Positions 1-9,183 of a DNA stretch of 32,127 nt are shown here, piece after piece. The notes below the pieces were generated by a model. It was not told the origin of the DNA. It worked only from the letters and a program-made list of their open reading frames with translations, and did no database searches. Positions within the stretch are counted from its first letter, which is position 1. Each line of letters opens with the position of its first letter. A program made the translations under genes and the position numbers. The stretch is from Candidatus Sumerlaeota bacterium (lineage in GTDB: Bacteria > Sumerlaeota > Sumerlaeia > SLMS01 > JAHLLQ01): positions 1 to 32,127 of the forward strand of contig JAJFLJ010000134.1 in assembly GCA_021772755.1 (NCBI GenBank), read 5' to 3'.

Positions 1-1412
1 ATGTAGTTCAGAACGGAGTAGTACGTGCTCGTCTGGTGGGGGTACTTCGCCGTGACGCGGCGGTGAACGGCCATCATGTCCGCTTCCCCGCTGCCGGCGC
101 CATAGATGCCGGCGAGCGTGTTGCCGACCCAGGGGATCGGCCCGGCGCGGTCGATGACGTCCTCCAGCATCTCGCTGGACTTCTCGTTGTAGAGTTCGAA
201 GAACTGCCACTCCTTGGCGGAAACGCTGTTGGCCCATCCGGTGCCGCGAAACTCCCACGCCGCCTTGTTGTAGCATTCCGCCATCAGCGCATCGACCCAC
301 GGGGTGTGCGGCGCGCGGGCGTACCACTTCTCGGCGATCTCGACGCGGCGGCGCGGGTCCTCCTCCTTCGGGAGCAGGTCGAAGAGAAGATGATTCGCGT
401 AGGAGATGGAGGAGGGGTTGTTGGCGAGAAGGATTTCGATTTCGTGGCGCGCGGCGCGGTAGTGGTCGCCGGCGAGAAGCGCCATCGAGCGAATGCCGCG
501 GTCCCAGGCGGGAGCGTCCTCCGGCAGCGGGCCGGGATCGAGCAGCACGAGCTGGCTGTTCTCGGCCCAGTCCCTGAAGGCGAGGGCGCGCCAGTGACGA
601 ACGCCCGGGTGGTCACCGGATTCCCGGATCACCGGGGTCCAGGCCTGGTCGTTGCCGGAGCTGTTGAGCGCCGCATACCGATCGTCCTCCAGCGCGGTGA
701 AGGAGTCGCTCCAGGCGGCGGATTCCAGGACCGTTCGGTCGCGGTCGGAAATCTCGAAGCCGCTCTTCGCGACGACGAAGCGGGAAACGTCGCGTGCGAG
801 AAGAATCCCCTCTCCCCGTTTCCCCGCAAGAACCGTCTCGTGGATTCCGTCCGGGGTGGAGAGGAACACCTTCGCGGAGAATTCGCCGTCCGTTTCCGTC
901 AGCGTTCCGCTGACGACGTGCGTGCCGCCCCAGAAGTCGATGGCGTCCTCCACGGAGTTCGCGTCCCATTCCCACGCGGGATGGTTCATCGAGTTGAGAG
1001 TATCGTTCACGACCCCCTGTTTCACGACGCCGATCCCCGGAGGAGACGCCAGCAGCCAGGGACTGATCACCGCACTCTGTAGATTCGTGGCGGTGGAGTA
1101 GATCGCGCCGTCCTCGCCCTGGAAGGGAAGGACGACGAGAATCCCCTGGTGGGGGACAGGCGGATTCGCCCACGGGTCTTCCGGCGCCGAGAGTTCCGCT
1201 CCGCCGCGATAGACGGGTTCCGGAGGCGCCTCCTTGCCGTATTCCTGCTGGAACTTCTGCCACGAGTAATACAGCACGGCCATGCCGCCGGCCGCCGCGA
1301 GCAACAGCAGCAGGCAGACTCCGAGGCCGACCCAGAGCAGAGTGCGCGAACCGCCTTCGCGCGGAGCCTTGCGTTCGGCGGGGGCGTCCCGCTCTTCCGA
1401 TGACTGGTCCAT
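1..1412 (-). CDS. Membrane-anchored TolB-like domain protein, 3' end cut by window
   Basis: This gene is not in the ORF track because it runs off the left edge, but the reverse strand is open from an ATG at 1412 to base 1 (about 470 residues). The start MDQSSEERDAP follows the upstream gene's stop by 11 nt, with AGAGGAG about 14 nt before the ATG. A charged cytoplasmic N-terminus of about 23 residues leads to one membrane helix (LLWVGLGVCLLLLLAAAGG). A segment around residues 90-190 (ILVVLPFQGEDGA ... GGTHVVSGTLTE) resembles the TolB/FlgO-like fold that precedes TPRs in many membrane-bound signalling proteins. The remainder is helical and TPR-like (AEKWYARAPHTPWVDALMAE). Function unknown; probably a periplasmic scaffold. 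The competing frames at 36-1082, 284-616, 613-1263 and 1067-1423 are shadows. Confidence 0.8.
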   Translation of the reverse strand, partial: MDQSSEERDAPAERKAPREGGSRTLLWVGLGVCLLLLLAAAGGMAVLYYSWQKFQQEYGKEAPPEPVYRGGAELSAPEDPWANPPVPHQGILVVLPFQGEDGAIYSTATNLQSAVISPWLLASPPGIGVVKQGVVNDTLNSMNHPAWEWDANSVEDAIDFWGGTHVVSGTLTETDGEFSAKVFLSTPDGIHETVLAGKRGEGILLARDVSRFVVAKSGFEISDRDRTVLESAAWSDSFTALEDDRYAALNSSGNDQAWTPVIRESGDHPGVRHWRALAFRDWAENSQLVLLDPGPLPEDAPAWDRGIRSMALLAGDHYRAARHEIEILLANNPSSISYANHLLFDLLPKEEDPRRRVEIAEKWYARAPHTPWVDALMAECYNKAAWEFRGTGWANSVSAKEWQFFELYNEKSSEMLEDVIDRAGPIPWVGNTLAGIYGAGSGEADMMAVHRRVTAKYPHQTSTYYSVLNY

Positions 1413-1423
1413 GGCCGGTTCAT

Positions 1424-3646
1424 CTACTCCTCTGCTGCTGGAATATTCTCAGAATCCGGCTCGCTTAGGTGGGGAAGGTACCATTGCAGGCGCTTGCGGC
1501 GGCTTTCGATGGCGCCGGACTGCATCTCGATGCTGCCCGAGAGCTTGCGCGTCTTCGAATCGAACTCCTTGCGGTCGATGGCCCCGGCGGCGTGGAGCTG
1601 CTCCAGCGCGCGTCGCTCCTGCGTGTCCCTGTCGCGCTGCTGCTCCAGCTCGTGCACTTCCCAGTAACCCTTCGAGTATTCCTCGTCGATGGTGCTGCGA
1701 AGGTGCGAGACGATGCCGGCCAGGTGTGTCTCCTCCTCCTGGTAGCGGCGAAGGAACTCCTCGAAGTGCTCCGGCGAGACGGAGGTGCGGGTGCGGTCGA
1801 GCGCCGCGATCTTCCGCCGGACCTCGCCGAGCTTCTCCGTCGCCTCCTCGAATCCGATCACGACTTCCGGCTTTCCGGCGAATCGCTGCTGGGTCACCGA
1901 GAGCGTCTTCTTTCCCTTCTGGCCGAGCTCCGACGAGGAGATTCGGTCCTTTGCCGCGCCGACGGCCTGCAGCAGTTGCTTCTTGCGGTCGGCGGCGCCC
2001 TCCTTCGGCTGCTTCCTCTCGCCCAGAACGAAGCGGCCCTTCTTCGGCACGCGCAGCGTCTGCGCCGCAGGCTTCCAGTCCTCGTTCGTCGCGGCGGGGG
2101 CGGTGGCCGGCTGCTCCGGTTCCGCGATCTCCTCTTCCCCTGCGGCCGCGACGGGTTCGGTCGGCGGCGTTGTCACCGCCGGTTCGGCTGCCGCTGCGGG
2201 CGCGGATTCCTGCGGGGATTCGGCGGGGAACTTCTTCAGGAACACGTCGCGCTTGCGATAGAGAATGAGCCCCACCAGAAGCACCATCACGGCGGCGACG
2301 GACTTCGTCAGCATCCCGAGGTAGAAGGGCAGGTCGATGGAGCCTTCGCCCTCGCCGCGCAGGACGGCGCTCGACGCCCAGAGGCTCGTCGAGATGAGCA
2401 GGAAGAAGACGACGACGTTGGGCAGCAGCCAGCTGAGAAGTTGGAAGTGGATGTCCGCCACGCGCATCGGGCGGTAGCGGGACTTGCACATCAGGACGAC
2501 GCCCTCCGCGACCAGCAGGCCGACGACCACGAGGGCGAGGTGCGCGATCGTGGTGATGGAGTTCTCGGCGACGTAGGCCTTCGTCAGGTCGGCGGCGGTC
2601 TTCGCGCCGACGGCGGCGAGAGAGAGCGCGACGGCGGGGGCGAGCAGTTCGCGAAGAAACGCCAGGATCACCCGCGACACGTCGACGGCGACGTGGCGCA
2701 CCGTGTCGATGAGGTAGTGGACCATCTGTTCGAGGGCGCCGGCGAAGCGCCGCGCCATGCCGCTGACCAGCAGCAGCGCCCTGACGAAGCCCGTCTCCCG
2801 GCGGAGCGCCTCGCGGTCCAGGACCTCCTTGCCCTTGTTGGCGATGCGGTATCCGCGCACGGCGGAGAAGACGAAGATCTCGAAAACGAAGAGGCGCATG
2901 GTGTTCACGCCCATCAGGCTGACGATGCGCCAGTACTTCGGGATGACGGCCTTCTCGTTGCCGTCGGCGCCGACCATTTCGGCGAGCCACTTGTGCTCGG
3001 CCGCCGCAGGCCAGTGCTGGTGCGCCAGTTCGGCGAACTTGAAGACCAGCAGAATCCCCCCGAACATCGCCGCGATGGAGAGCAGCGTGATCCGGTAGGC
3101 GTTTACCAGTCCGTAGACGCGCTTCCAGCGGAAGAAGACGGGAAGGAAGAGGAGAACGACGGCTCCGGCGGCGGCGGGGTAGAAGACGCTGGGCTGCTTG
3201 CGCGCGATGTCGGGCAGGCCCTCCAGGACATAGACGAAGAGGGCGGCGCCGCCCAGGTCGCTGTTGAGTTCGTGATAGATCAGTCCCCAGGCCGCGAAGA
3301 AGGCGATCATCCAGCCCGCCAGGCGGCCGCCCAGCCGGGGGTTGCCGGTGGCGAAGAGCAGCGCGACCTGGAAGTAGAGAAGACCGTAGAGGGCGAAGAG
3401 CATCCAGGGCCAGGTCTGGATATCGGCGAAGTAGTACGTGCCGAAGAACGCCGTCAGCGCCAGGGAGAGGTTCGCCATGACGCGCCAGTGGCCGAGCTTG
3501 ATGCGGGGCGCCCCGCACTGGGAGCAGAAGACCCACGGAAGCTCGTTCGCCGCCGCGCACTGCGGGCACGGCGTCTCCTTCAGGATCCCGCGTCCGGCGG
3601 TCAGATCCCGGTTGAAGAAAGATTTAATGCCCAACGACACCTTCAT
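1424..3646 (-). CDS. Zinc-ribbon polytopic membrane protein with C-terminal coiled coil
   Basis: The track starts this ORF at 3715, but the start MKVSLGIK at 3646 is better: it has GGAGGGG 8 nt upstream and gives about 740 residues. A zinc ribbon (CPQC at 27-30, CSQC at 41-44) is followed by roughly ten hydrophobic helices to about residue 490, an Ala/Pro/Glu-rich linker, and a charged coiled coil over the last 150 residues. Near residue 690 the stretch LHAAGAIDRKEFDSKTRKL resembles a SHOCT motif. I do not recognise a family. The layout (ribbon, many helices, cytosolic coiled coil) suggests a membrane scaffold or sensor. It is probably cotranscribed with the TolB-like gene 11 nt downstream, and it diverges from rmlA across a 168-bp spacer that must hold both promoters. 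Confidence 0.85.
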   Translation of the reverse strand: MKVSLGIKSFFNRDLTAGRGILKETPCPQCAAANELPWVFCSQCGAPRIKLGHWRVMANLSLALTAFFGTYYFADIQTWPWMLFALYGLLYFQVALLFATGNPRLGGRLAGWMIAFFAAWGLIYHELNSDLGGAALFVYVLEGLPDIARKQPSVFYPAAAGAVVLLFLPVFFRWKRVYGLVNAYRITLLSIAAMFGGILLVFKFAELAHQHWPAAAEHKWLAEMVGADGNEKAVIPKYWRIVSLMGVNTMRLFVFEIFVFSAVRGYRIANKGKEVLDREALRRETGFVRALLLVSGMARRFAGALEQMVHYLIDTVRHVAVDVSRVILAFLRELLAPAVALSLAAVGAKTAADLTKAYVAENSITTIAHLALVVVGLLVAEGVVLMCKSRYRPMRVADIHFQLLSWLLPNVVVFFLLISTSLWASSAVLRGEGEGSIDLPFYLGMLTKSVAAVMVLLVGLILYRKRDVFLKKFPAESPQESAPAAAAEPAVTTPPTEPVAAAGEEEIAEPEQPATAPAATNEDWKPAAQTLRVPKKGRFVLGERKQPKEGAADRKKQLLQAVGAAKDRISSSELGQKGKKTLSVTQQRFAGKPEVVIGFEEATEKLGEVRRKIAALDRTRTSVSPEHFEEFLRRYQEEETHLAGIVSHLRSTIDEEYSKGYWEVHELEQQRDRDTQERRALEQLHAAGAIDRKEFDSKTRKLSGSIEMQSGAIESRRKRLQWYLPHLSEPDSENIPAAEE

Positions 3647-3814
3647 CCCATGCCCCTCCAGGCGAGTCCTGTCTTGCGGGAACGTGTCACTATCGAACGG
3701 CGGCCACACCGGCAAGCCAAGCGATTTGTGCGACAGGGGGCTCCTTCTTGACCCGGGAGGCGCCGCTCCGGTCCGCTAACGCCCGTCGATCCAGTTCACC
3801 GGCGGGACTCCTCC

Positions 3815-4693
3815 ATGACAACCAGCAGAGGCATCATTCTGGCCGGCGGTGCGGGCACGCGACTCCACCCGCTGACGCTCGTGGCGAGCAAGCAACTGAT
3901 GCCCGTCTACGACAAGCCCATGATCTACTACCCGCTCTCGACGCTGATGCTGGCCGGCATTCGCGACGTGCTCCTGATTTCAACGCCCCAGGACCTGCCC
4001 CGGTTTCGCGAGCTGCTCGGCGACGGGTCGCGCCTGGGCATCTCCATCTCGTACGCCGAGCAGCCCCGCCCCGAGGGCATCGCCCAGGCGTTCCTGATCG
4101 GCGAGGACTTCATCGCCGGCGCCGACCGCGTCGCGCTGATTCTGGGCGACAACATCTTCTACGGAAAGCTCGACTACTTTCGGCAGGCGCTGAAGATCGA
4201 GCGCGGCGCCGTCGTGTTCGGCTACTGGGTGCGCGACGCCGAGCGGTACGGCGTCGTCGAGTTCGACGCCGACGGCCGCGCGGTCTCCATCGAGGAGAAG
4301 CCGAAGAAGCCGAAGTCGAACTATGCCGTCCCGGGGCTCTATGTCTACGACGGACGCGTGACGGACTTCGTTCGGAGCCTGAAGCCCTCCGCGCGCGGGG
4401 AACTGGAGATCACGGACCTCAACAACGCGTATCTTGCGGAGGGAAGCCTTCAGGTGAACCTGATCGGTCGCGGGGTCGCGTGGCTCGACACCGGAACGCA
4501 CGAGTCGCTGCTGGAGGCGTCGAACTTCATCGCGACGATCGAGCACCGCCAGGGCCTGAAGATCGGGTGCCTGGAGGAGGTCGCCTGGCGCATGGGCTTT
4601 CTGGACGACGCGGGGTTCGACGCCCTGATCGCGGGGCTCCCGTCCAACACCTACAGAGAGTACTTGCAGACCCTCCGCCAGCGGGAGCCATGA
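3815..4693 (+). CDS. rmlA: Glucose-1-phosphate thymidylyltransferase RmlA
   Basis: The enzyme joins glucose-1-phosphate and dTTP to give dTDP-glucose, the first step toward dTDP-L-rhamnose and other dTDP-deoxysugars, in the cytoplasm. The 292-residue product matches the family length. The N-terminal nucleotide-binding signature [11 protein letters not shown] is at residues 11-21, followed by [41 protein letters not shown] and the [20 protein letters not shown] segment typical of the short RmlA class. The start [12 protein letters not shown] lies just before the signature. No rmlB, rmlC or rmlD is next to it, so the rest of the pathway must be elsewhere. It diverges from the zinc-ribbon membrane protein gene and is followed after 73 nt by mscS, which may share its transcript. 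Confidence 0.96.
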   Translation: MTTSRGIILAGGAGTRLHPLTLVASKQLMPVYDKPMIYYPLSTLMLAGIRDVLLISTPQDLPRFRELLGDGSRLGISISYAEQPRPEGIAQAFLIGEDFIAGADRVALILGDNIFYGKLDYFRQALKIERGAVVFGYWVRDAERYGVVEFDADGRAVSIEEKPKKPKSNYAVPGLYVYDGRVTDFVRSLKPSARGELEITDLNNAYLAEGSLQVNLIGRGVAWLDTGTHESLLEASNFIATIEHRQGLKIGCLEEVAWRMGFLDDAGFDALIAGLPSNTYREYLQTLRQREP

Positions 4694-4766
4694 TTTCCCC
4701 ACGGGGTCGCACCGCCCGGAGAGCGGGCGCGCGACTCGGATTTCCAGACGGAAAGGACGCATTGGC

Positions 4767-5594
4767 ATGGAAGACATCATGAACTCAATTCAAGGCTGGC
4801 TTTTGGACGAGGGGCCGAAGGTGGGAATGAAGATCGTCGGAGCGATCCTGATCTTCGTCATCGGCCGGATCGTCATCGCCGGAATGATGAAGGCGCTGAA
4901 GGCGTTCATCGACCGGTCGAAGAAGATGCCGGAGCTGCTCCAGACCTTCATCGTCGGAACGGCGCAGAAGATACTGACGCTGATTCTCCTGATCATGATC
5001 GTCGACCAGTTCACCGACGTCGCGCCGCTGATCGCCGGCCTGGGCATCGCCGGCTTCGTGCTCGGCTTCGCCCTGCAGGATTCCCTCGGAAACCTGGCGG
5101 CCGGCTTCATGCTGCTCTTCAACCAGCCCTTCAAGGTCGGCGACTTCGTCGACATCGCCGGAACGTCCGGCGTCGTCAAGGCGCTGAACCTCTCGGCGAC
5201 GACGCTCTACACGCCGGACAACAAGGTGATCACCACGCCCAACAGCAAGGTCTGGGGAAACACCATCACGAACTTCACCGCGCTCGACACGCGTCGCGTG
5301 CAGTGGGACGTGGGCATTTCCTACGGCAGCGACATCGGCAAGGCCCAGGAGATCATCCGCGGCGTTCTGAACGGGGACCAGCGCATCCTGAAGGACCCCG
5401 CGATCCAGGTGGAACTGCTGGCGATGGCGGACTCGTCGCTGAACCTGGTGGTGCGCGGATGGGTGAAGACGCCGGAATTCTGGAACGTGTTCTTCGACGT
5501 GAACAAGGCGATCAAGGAGGCCCTCGACGCCGGCGGCATCGAGATTCCCTTCCCGCAGATGGACGTTCACTTCGACGGCCCCGTGCCGGCCTGA
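4767..5594 (+). CDS. mscS: Small-conductance mechanosensitive channel, MscS family
   Basis: The protein forms a tension-gated inner-membrane pore that releases solutes on hypo-osmotic shock. At 275 residues it is the short MscS type (E. coli MscS has 286). Two N-terminal hydrophobic helices (around residues 18-38 and 64-84) precede the pore-lining helix rich in Gly and Ala (LIAGLGIAGFVLGFALQDSL), then the hallmark GNLAAGFMLLFNQPFKVGDF entering the beta domain, and LYTPDNKVITTPNSKVWGNT. The C-terminal alpha/beta domain ends in EIPFPQMDVHF, the conserved family end. AAGGA sits about 10 nt before the ATG at 4767; a second in-frame ATG 12 nt on is an alternative start. A strong hairpin follows the gene. 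Confidence 0.95.
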   Translation: MEDIMNSIQGWLLDEGPKVGMKIVGAILIFVIGRIVIAGMMKALKAFIDRSKKMPELLQTFIVGTAQKILTLILLIMIVDQFTDVAPLIAGLGIAGFVLGFALQDSLGNLAAGFMLLFNQPFKVGDFVDIAGTSGVVKALNLSATTLYTPDNKVITTPNSKVWGNTITNFTALDTRRVQWDVGISYGSDIGKAQEIIRGVLNGDQRILKDPAIQVELLAMADSSLNLVVRGWVKTPEFWNVFFDVNKAIKEALDAGGIEIPFPQMDVHFDGPVPA

Positions 5595-5621
5595 CATCGC
5601 GGCGGCGGCCAGGCTCTCTTC

Positions 5622-5651
5622 CGCGGCTCCGCGCCATCGCGCGGAGCCGCG
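5622..5651 (+). terminator. Perfect 13-bp hairpin downstream of mscS
   Basis: CGCGGCTCCGCGC and its exact complement enclose a CATC tetraloop and are followed by GCCGTTT. It lies between the mscS stop and the wecB start. The short T run makes it a moderate intrinsic terminator, and it suggests that wecB has its own promoter or depends on read-through. Confidence 0.65.
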
Positions 5652-5675
5652 CCGTTTCGACACCAGCGAGGCGCC

Positions 5676-6812
5676 ATGAAACTCATCGTCCTCTACGGCA
5701 CGCGCCCCGAAGCCATCAAGACCGCGCCGGTGATCCTGGAGGCGCGCCGCCGCGCGAAGGACGGCGTCGAAACGGTCGTCGTCTCCACGGGACAGCACCG
5801 CGAGATGCTGCGCCCCATCGTGCGGCTGTTCGGAACGCAGCCGGACGCCGATCTCGACATCATGCAGGCGGACCAGTCCCTTGCGGGGCTGACCGCGCGC
5901 GCCGTCGAACGGCTCGACGCCGTCTTCGCGGAGCACGGACCCGACGCCGTTCTCGTCCAGGGCGACACGACGACCGCGATGTGCGGCGCGCTCGCGGCGT
6001 TCTATCGCGGAATCCCCGTGGGACACATCGAGGCCGGTCTGCGCACGGGGGACATCGCCTCGCCCTTTCCCGAAGAGGCCAACCGCCGCATCGTCGGCCA
6101 GATCGCGCGCTGGCACTTCGCGCCGACGCTCGCCGCGCGCGACAACCTGCGCCGCGAGAACCTTCCCCACGCGTCGATGCCCGGCGGAGCCCTCGTCGTG
6201 ACCGGCAACACCGTGATCGACGCGCTGAAGATCGCCACGGCGAAAGTTCGCGAGTCGCCCTCCGGCGACGAACACGTCGCCTTCGCCCGCCAGTGGAAGT
6301 CGCGCGCGGGCGGCCAGGTGGTTCTCGTCACCGGCCACCGGCGCGAGAATTTCGGCGAACCTTTCCGCGAGTTCTGCGGCGGTCTCGCGGACATCGCGAA
6401 GCGCTTTCCGAAGGCGCTGGTCGTCTATCCCGTCCACCTGAACCCCAACGTGCAGCGGCCCGTTCGCGAACTGCTCGACGGGATCGAAAACGTGCGGCTC
6501 GCGCCGCCGGCGGACTACCCGGAATTCGTCGAACTGATGACGCTCGCCGACGTCATCGTCACCGACAGCGGAGGCGTGCAGGAGGAGGCGCCGTCGCTGG
6601 GCGTGCCGGTGCTGGTGACGCGCACGACGACGGAGCGGCCGGAAGCGGTGCATGCCGGCGCCGCACTGCTCGTCGGTCCGGACCGCGGCCGCATTCTGCG
6701 GGAAGTCTCGCGCCTCTTGTCGGATGCCGGCGCGCGCGACGCGATGCGCGTCGCGACGAACCCCTACGGCGACGGAAACGCGGCGAAGCGGATTCTCGAC
6801 GCGCTCGCGTAG
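5676..6812 (+). CDS. wecB: UDP-N-acetylglucosamine 2-epimerase (non-hydrolysing)
   Basis: The enzyme interconverts UDP-GlcNAc and UDP-ManNAc in the cytoplasm, feeding ManNAc or ManNAcA into surface glycans. The product is 378 residues, the usual length. It has the GT-B-like start LYGTRPEAIKTAPVI, then TGQHREML, VQGDTTTAM and HIEAGLRTG, the PFPEEANRR block and VTGHRRENFG, which include the acidic and His residues known to be catalytic in E. coli WecB. VTDSGGVQEEAPSLGVPVLV near residue 295 is the nucleotide-binding part of the second domain. The start is the ATG after ACCAGCGAGGCGCC. It ends 1 nt from the stop codon of the convergent sulfotransferase gene. No wecC is present nearby. Confidence 0.96.
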   Translation: MKLIVLYGTRPEAIKTAPVILEARRRAKDGVETVVVSTGQHREMLRPIVRLFGTQPDADLDIMQADQSLAGLTARAVERLDAVFAEHGPDAVLVQGDTTTAMCGALAAFYRGIPVGHIEAGLRTGDIASPFPEEANRRIVGQIARWHFAPTLAARDNLRRENLPHASMPGGALVVTGNTVIDALKIATAKVRESPSGDEHVAFARQWKSRAGGQVVLVTGHRRENFGEPFREFCGGLADIAKRFPKALVVYPVHLNPNVQRPVRELLDGIENVRLAPPADYPEFVELMTLADVIVTDSGGVQEEAPSLGVPVLVTRTTTERPEAVHAGAALLVGPDRGRILREVSRLLSDAGARDAMRVATNPYGDGNAAKRILDALA

Positions 6813-6813
6813 G

Positions 6814-7680
6814 TCAGGACTTCGGATTCAGCCACGCGCCCAGGTCGCGCCCGATCAGTTCCTGCAGGTCCTCGATCTCGGGCCGGTAGAGTTCCGCGAG
6901 TTCCGCGCGCAGTTCCGCGGGAAAATGCGGCTTCTTCGCGGGATCGCGGTCGCGCCGGGCGGGAGAGAGCGCCGTGCGGATGCGGTCGGCGATTCCGCCC
7001 CGGTACTCGAAGACCTCCTCCGCGTCCCCGCCGACGTTGTACTTCCTGGACAGGTCGGGCTCGAACAGCGGATCGACGCCGAGAAAGGCGAACACCCCGC
7101 GCAGCAGGCTCTTCGGGTCGGCCATCAGATCGTCGAAGAGACACACGTGCAGCTGTTCCTTCGGAAAGAGCGCGTGGTACCTCCGCAACTGGCGCGCGTA
7201 GAAGCCCTTGCTCTTGTAGGCGTAGGGGTCGCCCCACCCCTCGGCGAGCCGCCGCTCCTCGTCGCGAACGGCCTTCGCGAAACCGTCCGCCGGTTCGCGC
7301 CCGCTTCGCACTGCATGGTGGAAGTGCGACCAGGCGCGGTCGACGGGTTCGCGAAGGATGGCGATCAGCTTCGCGTCGGGAATGCGGCTGCGAATGCGCG
7401 CGGCCGACTGCTCCTCGTGGAGGTAGCTGGTGGAGCCCTCGCCGATGGCGCGTTCGGTCGTCGCGCCGTCGAAGAGGGCCAGGTATTCCGGCAGGGTGTT
7501 GATGACGTTCTTCGTCTTTCGCGACCGCTGGCGGAAGCGCGGCTCGCGACCCTCGTAGCTGAAGAAGTGCGGTTCCTTCTTCGCCGGAACGAAGACGTCG
7601 GGGTGCGACGCGAGATGCCGGCACAGCGACGTGGTGCCGGACTTCTGCGCTCCGATGACCAGGAAATTCGGCAGCGTCAT
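6814..7680 (-). CDS. PAPS-dependent sulfotransferase
   Basis: The product transfers sulfate from 3'-phosphoadenylyl sulfate to a hydroxyl or amine, probably on a glycan, lipid or secondary metabolite. The N-terminus MTLPNFLVIGAQKSGTTSL contains the 5'-phosphosulfate loop (GAQKSGTTSL, residues 10-19). LREPVDRAWSHFHH around residue 110 is the 3'-phosphate-binding motif, and FLGVDP follows near residue 195. At 288 residues it is a typical single-domain bacterial enzyme. It has no signal peptide, so it is cytoplasmic or peripheral. It converges on wecB with one base between the two stop codons. The acceptor cannot be told from the sequence; linkage with wecB makes a polysaccharide plausible. Confidence 0.92.
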   Translation of the reverse strand: MTLPNFLVIGAQKSGTTSLCRHLASHPDVFVPAKKEPHFFSYEGREPRFRQRSRKTKNVINTLPEYLALFDGATTERAIGEGSTSYLHEEQSAARIRSRIPDAKLIAILREPVDRAWSHFHHAVRSGREPADGFAKAVRDEERRLAEGWGDPYAYKSKGFYARQLRRYHALFPKEQLHVCLFDDLMADPKSLLRGVFAFLGVDPLFEPDLSRKYNVGGDAEEVFEYRGGIADRIRTALSPARRDRDPAKKPHFPAELRAELAELYRPEIEDLQELIGRDLGAWLNPKS

Positions 7681-7862
7681 CCTTCTTCCGATCGCGAAAA
7701 CCGGCCCGAATTACCCGCCGGGAGACACCGCGCGGCAACGCCAATCCCCCGCGGCGCCGCGTTCCCGGGTTTCGTCTTGATTCCGGGGAGGAATCGGGAA
7801 ACGGTGCGGTATCCGTACCGAAATCAGAAACCCCCTGCGCGACCGGGGACGGGGAAGACATC

Positions 7863-8801
7863 ATGGCACGACCACCCGCCAAATCCGAGGGCTCGGGAAA
7901 AGGCAAGCTCATCGGCAACATCGCGTTCTTCGCGTTCCTGATCGGCGTCGGCGTCTACTTCGCCATCGAGATGATGCAACCCTCGGACGACGAGATTCTC
8001 TCGCGCCAGCTCGATCCCGCCTCCGCCATGACCGTCTACCTGGAGCACGCCGACGGGTTCATCCACGCCCAGAGCCTCGCCGGCGAGGTGCAGAAGACGG
8101 TCGCCAAGGACGACTGGCAGTGGCTCCAGGACAACCACGAGAGCATCTTCGCGAAGTACGACGCCATCGGCCTGCAATCGGCCGCCGATCCGACGGTCGT
8201 CATGGTGGGCGGGCGGCTGGCGGTCCTCAAGATGCTCCTGGAGGGCGGCCCCAACCGCAAGGACTCGGTCATCGTTTCGACGACCGAAACCAGCGAGAGC
8301 ACCGCCGACCTGGTCGTGCGCCAGAAGATCTTCTACGGTGGCGGCAGCTACGACTACACCGACTACAAGGTACGGATGGTCAAGGAGGGGAAGTACTGGA
8401 AGGTGAAGGACTACGCCGGCGGGAAGCAGGTCATGGAGGGCACCCGCCAGCCCGGCGATGCCGTCTTCCGCGACCGCGAAGAAGTCGAAGGCGGCGCCGT
8501 GGCCAATGCGGCGGGCGGAGACCCGGCAGCGGCATCTGCCGCCGTTCCCGGCGGGCAACCCGCCCAGCCGGGCGCACCCGGGGCGGCCATCGCCACCATC
8601 GAGCAGGCGGACGCGGCCGTGATCGAGGCCCGTCGCGCCTGGGAGGCGGGCGACGCCCAGACCGCCTACGACGAAGCCCTGAAGGCCTACGGCTTCTACA
8701 GCACCCAGCTTGGCCCCGACGACCCGCGGACCCAGCAGACCATGGCGATGGGCCGCAAGGCGCGGGAGACCCTGGTTCAGCAGGGGGTACTACAGCCATA
8801 G
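7863..8801 (+). CDS. Membrane-anchored protein of unknown function with C-terminal helical repeat
   Basis: The 312-residue product starts with a basic cytoplasmic tail and one membrane helix (LIGNIAFFAFLIGVGVYFAI, about residues 17-36), so most of it should lie outside the inner membrane. A soluble region of about 150 residues (VRQKIFYGGGSYDYTDYKVR) has the look of a small alpha/beta or NTF2-like fold, but I cannot assign a family. A Gly/Ala/Pro-rich linker follows, then a TPR-like helical pair (EARRAWEAGDAQTAYDEALKAY). GGGGAAGA lies about 4-10 nt before the ATG. It is monocistronic, divergent from the sulfotransferase and separated from rplM by a repeat-bearing spacer. Confidence 0.85.
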   Translation: MARPPAKSEGSGKGKLIGNIAFFAFLIGVGVYFAIEMMQPSDDEILSRQLDPASAMTVYLEHADGFIHAQSLAGEVQKTVAKDDWQWLQDNHESIFAKYDAIGLQSAADPTVVMVGGRLAVLKMLLEGGPNRKDSVIVSTTETSESTADLVVRQKIFYGGGSYDYTDYKVRMVKEGKYWKVKDYAGGKQVMEGTRQPGDAVFRDREEVEGGAVANAAGGDPAAASAAVPGGQPAQPGAPGAAIATIEQADAAVIEARRAWEAGDAQTAYDEALKAYGFYSTQLGPDDPRTQQTMAMGRKARETLVQQGVLQP

Positions 8802-9183
8802 GGCGTTGATCGTCGGACGTCGGTCGTTCCCCCCCAAACACCCGACCCGTAACGCGCCCGACTCCATCTTCATCTTCCTCCCGCCACCACCTGCCCCCGA
8901 CAGCTAACACCTAACAGCTAGTAGCTAGTAGCTAGCAGCTAGTAGCTAGTAGCCAATAGCCACCCCACCGTTTTTCACAGCTTCTCACCCCTCGACGGGG
9001 ATTGACCCGAGGGCATCGAGTCCCGCAGATTTCACCCTTTTGCGCGAAACCGACCGACTCCCACAAAAGACCCCTTGACGGCGGCCAGCATGCCGACAAG
9101 AAGTTGCGGCCCTTTGCGCCGGGCAAATCGCTTCGGCGGAGGGATGCACGGGCCCCCACGCCCTCTCTTCAAGGATGTAACCC
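8802..9183 (+). other. Spacer upstream of rplM holding heptad repeats and the rplM leader
   Basis: No credible gene lies here; the short ORFs 8932-9187 are overlapping shadows. It contains nine tandem 7-bp units (listed separately), then the leader of rplM. TTGACG at 9075-9080 is a possible -35 box with only a poor -10 (AAGAAG) 17 nt later. AAGGATG 9 nt before the rplM ATG is a good ribosome binding site. Confidence 0.6.
8901..8963 (+). repeat. Nine tandem heptamers, consensus YAGCTAG / YAGCCAA
   Basis: Read in register the units are CAGCTAA, CACCTAA, CAGCTAG, TAGCTAG, TAGCTAG, CAGCTAG, TAGCTAG, TAGCCAA and TAGCCAC. All share the frame (C/T)A(G/C)C(T/C)A(A/G/C). The centre (AGCTAG) is partly self-complementary. 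A related three-unit array lies at 10474-10494, on the other side of the rplM-rpsI pair. Confidence 0.9.

Noticed and set aside
1469-3751. 760-residue plus-strand ORF opposite the zinc-ribbon membrane protein
   Set aside because: It is the antisense shadow of a well-formed membrane protein; its composition (Leu/Arg/Gly-rich, repetitive) matches no family.
4694-4766. Hairpin CGCCCG-gagag-CGGGCG as a terminator after rmlA
   Set aside because: Only 6 bp and no T run; too weak to call.
3815-7680. A complete O-antigen or capsule operon
   Set aside because: rmlA and wecB are present, but flippase, polymerase, rmlBCD and wecC are not, and mscS and a terminator separate the two.
8901-8963. CRISPR-like or iteron-like origin
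   Set aside because: The units are contiguous 7-mers without spacers, and no replication protein or AT-rich region is next to them.
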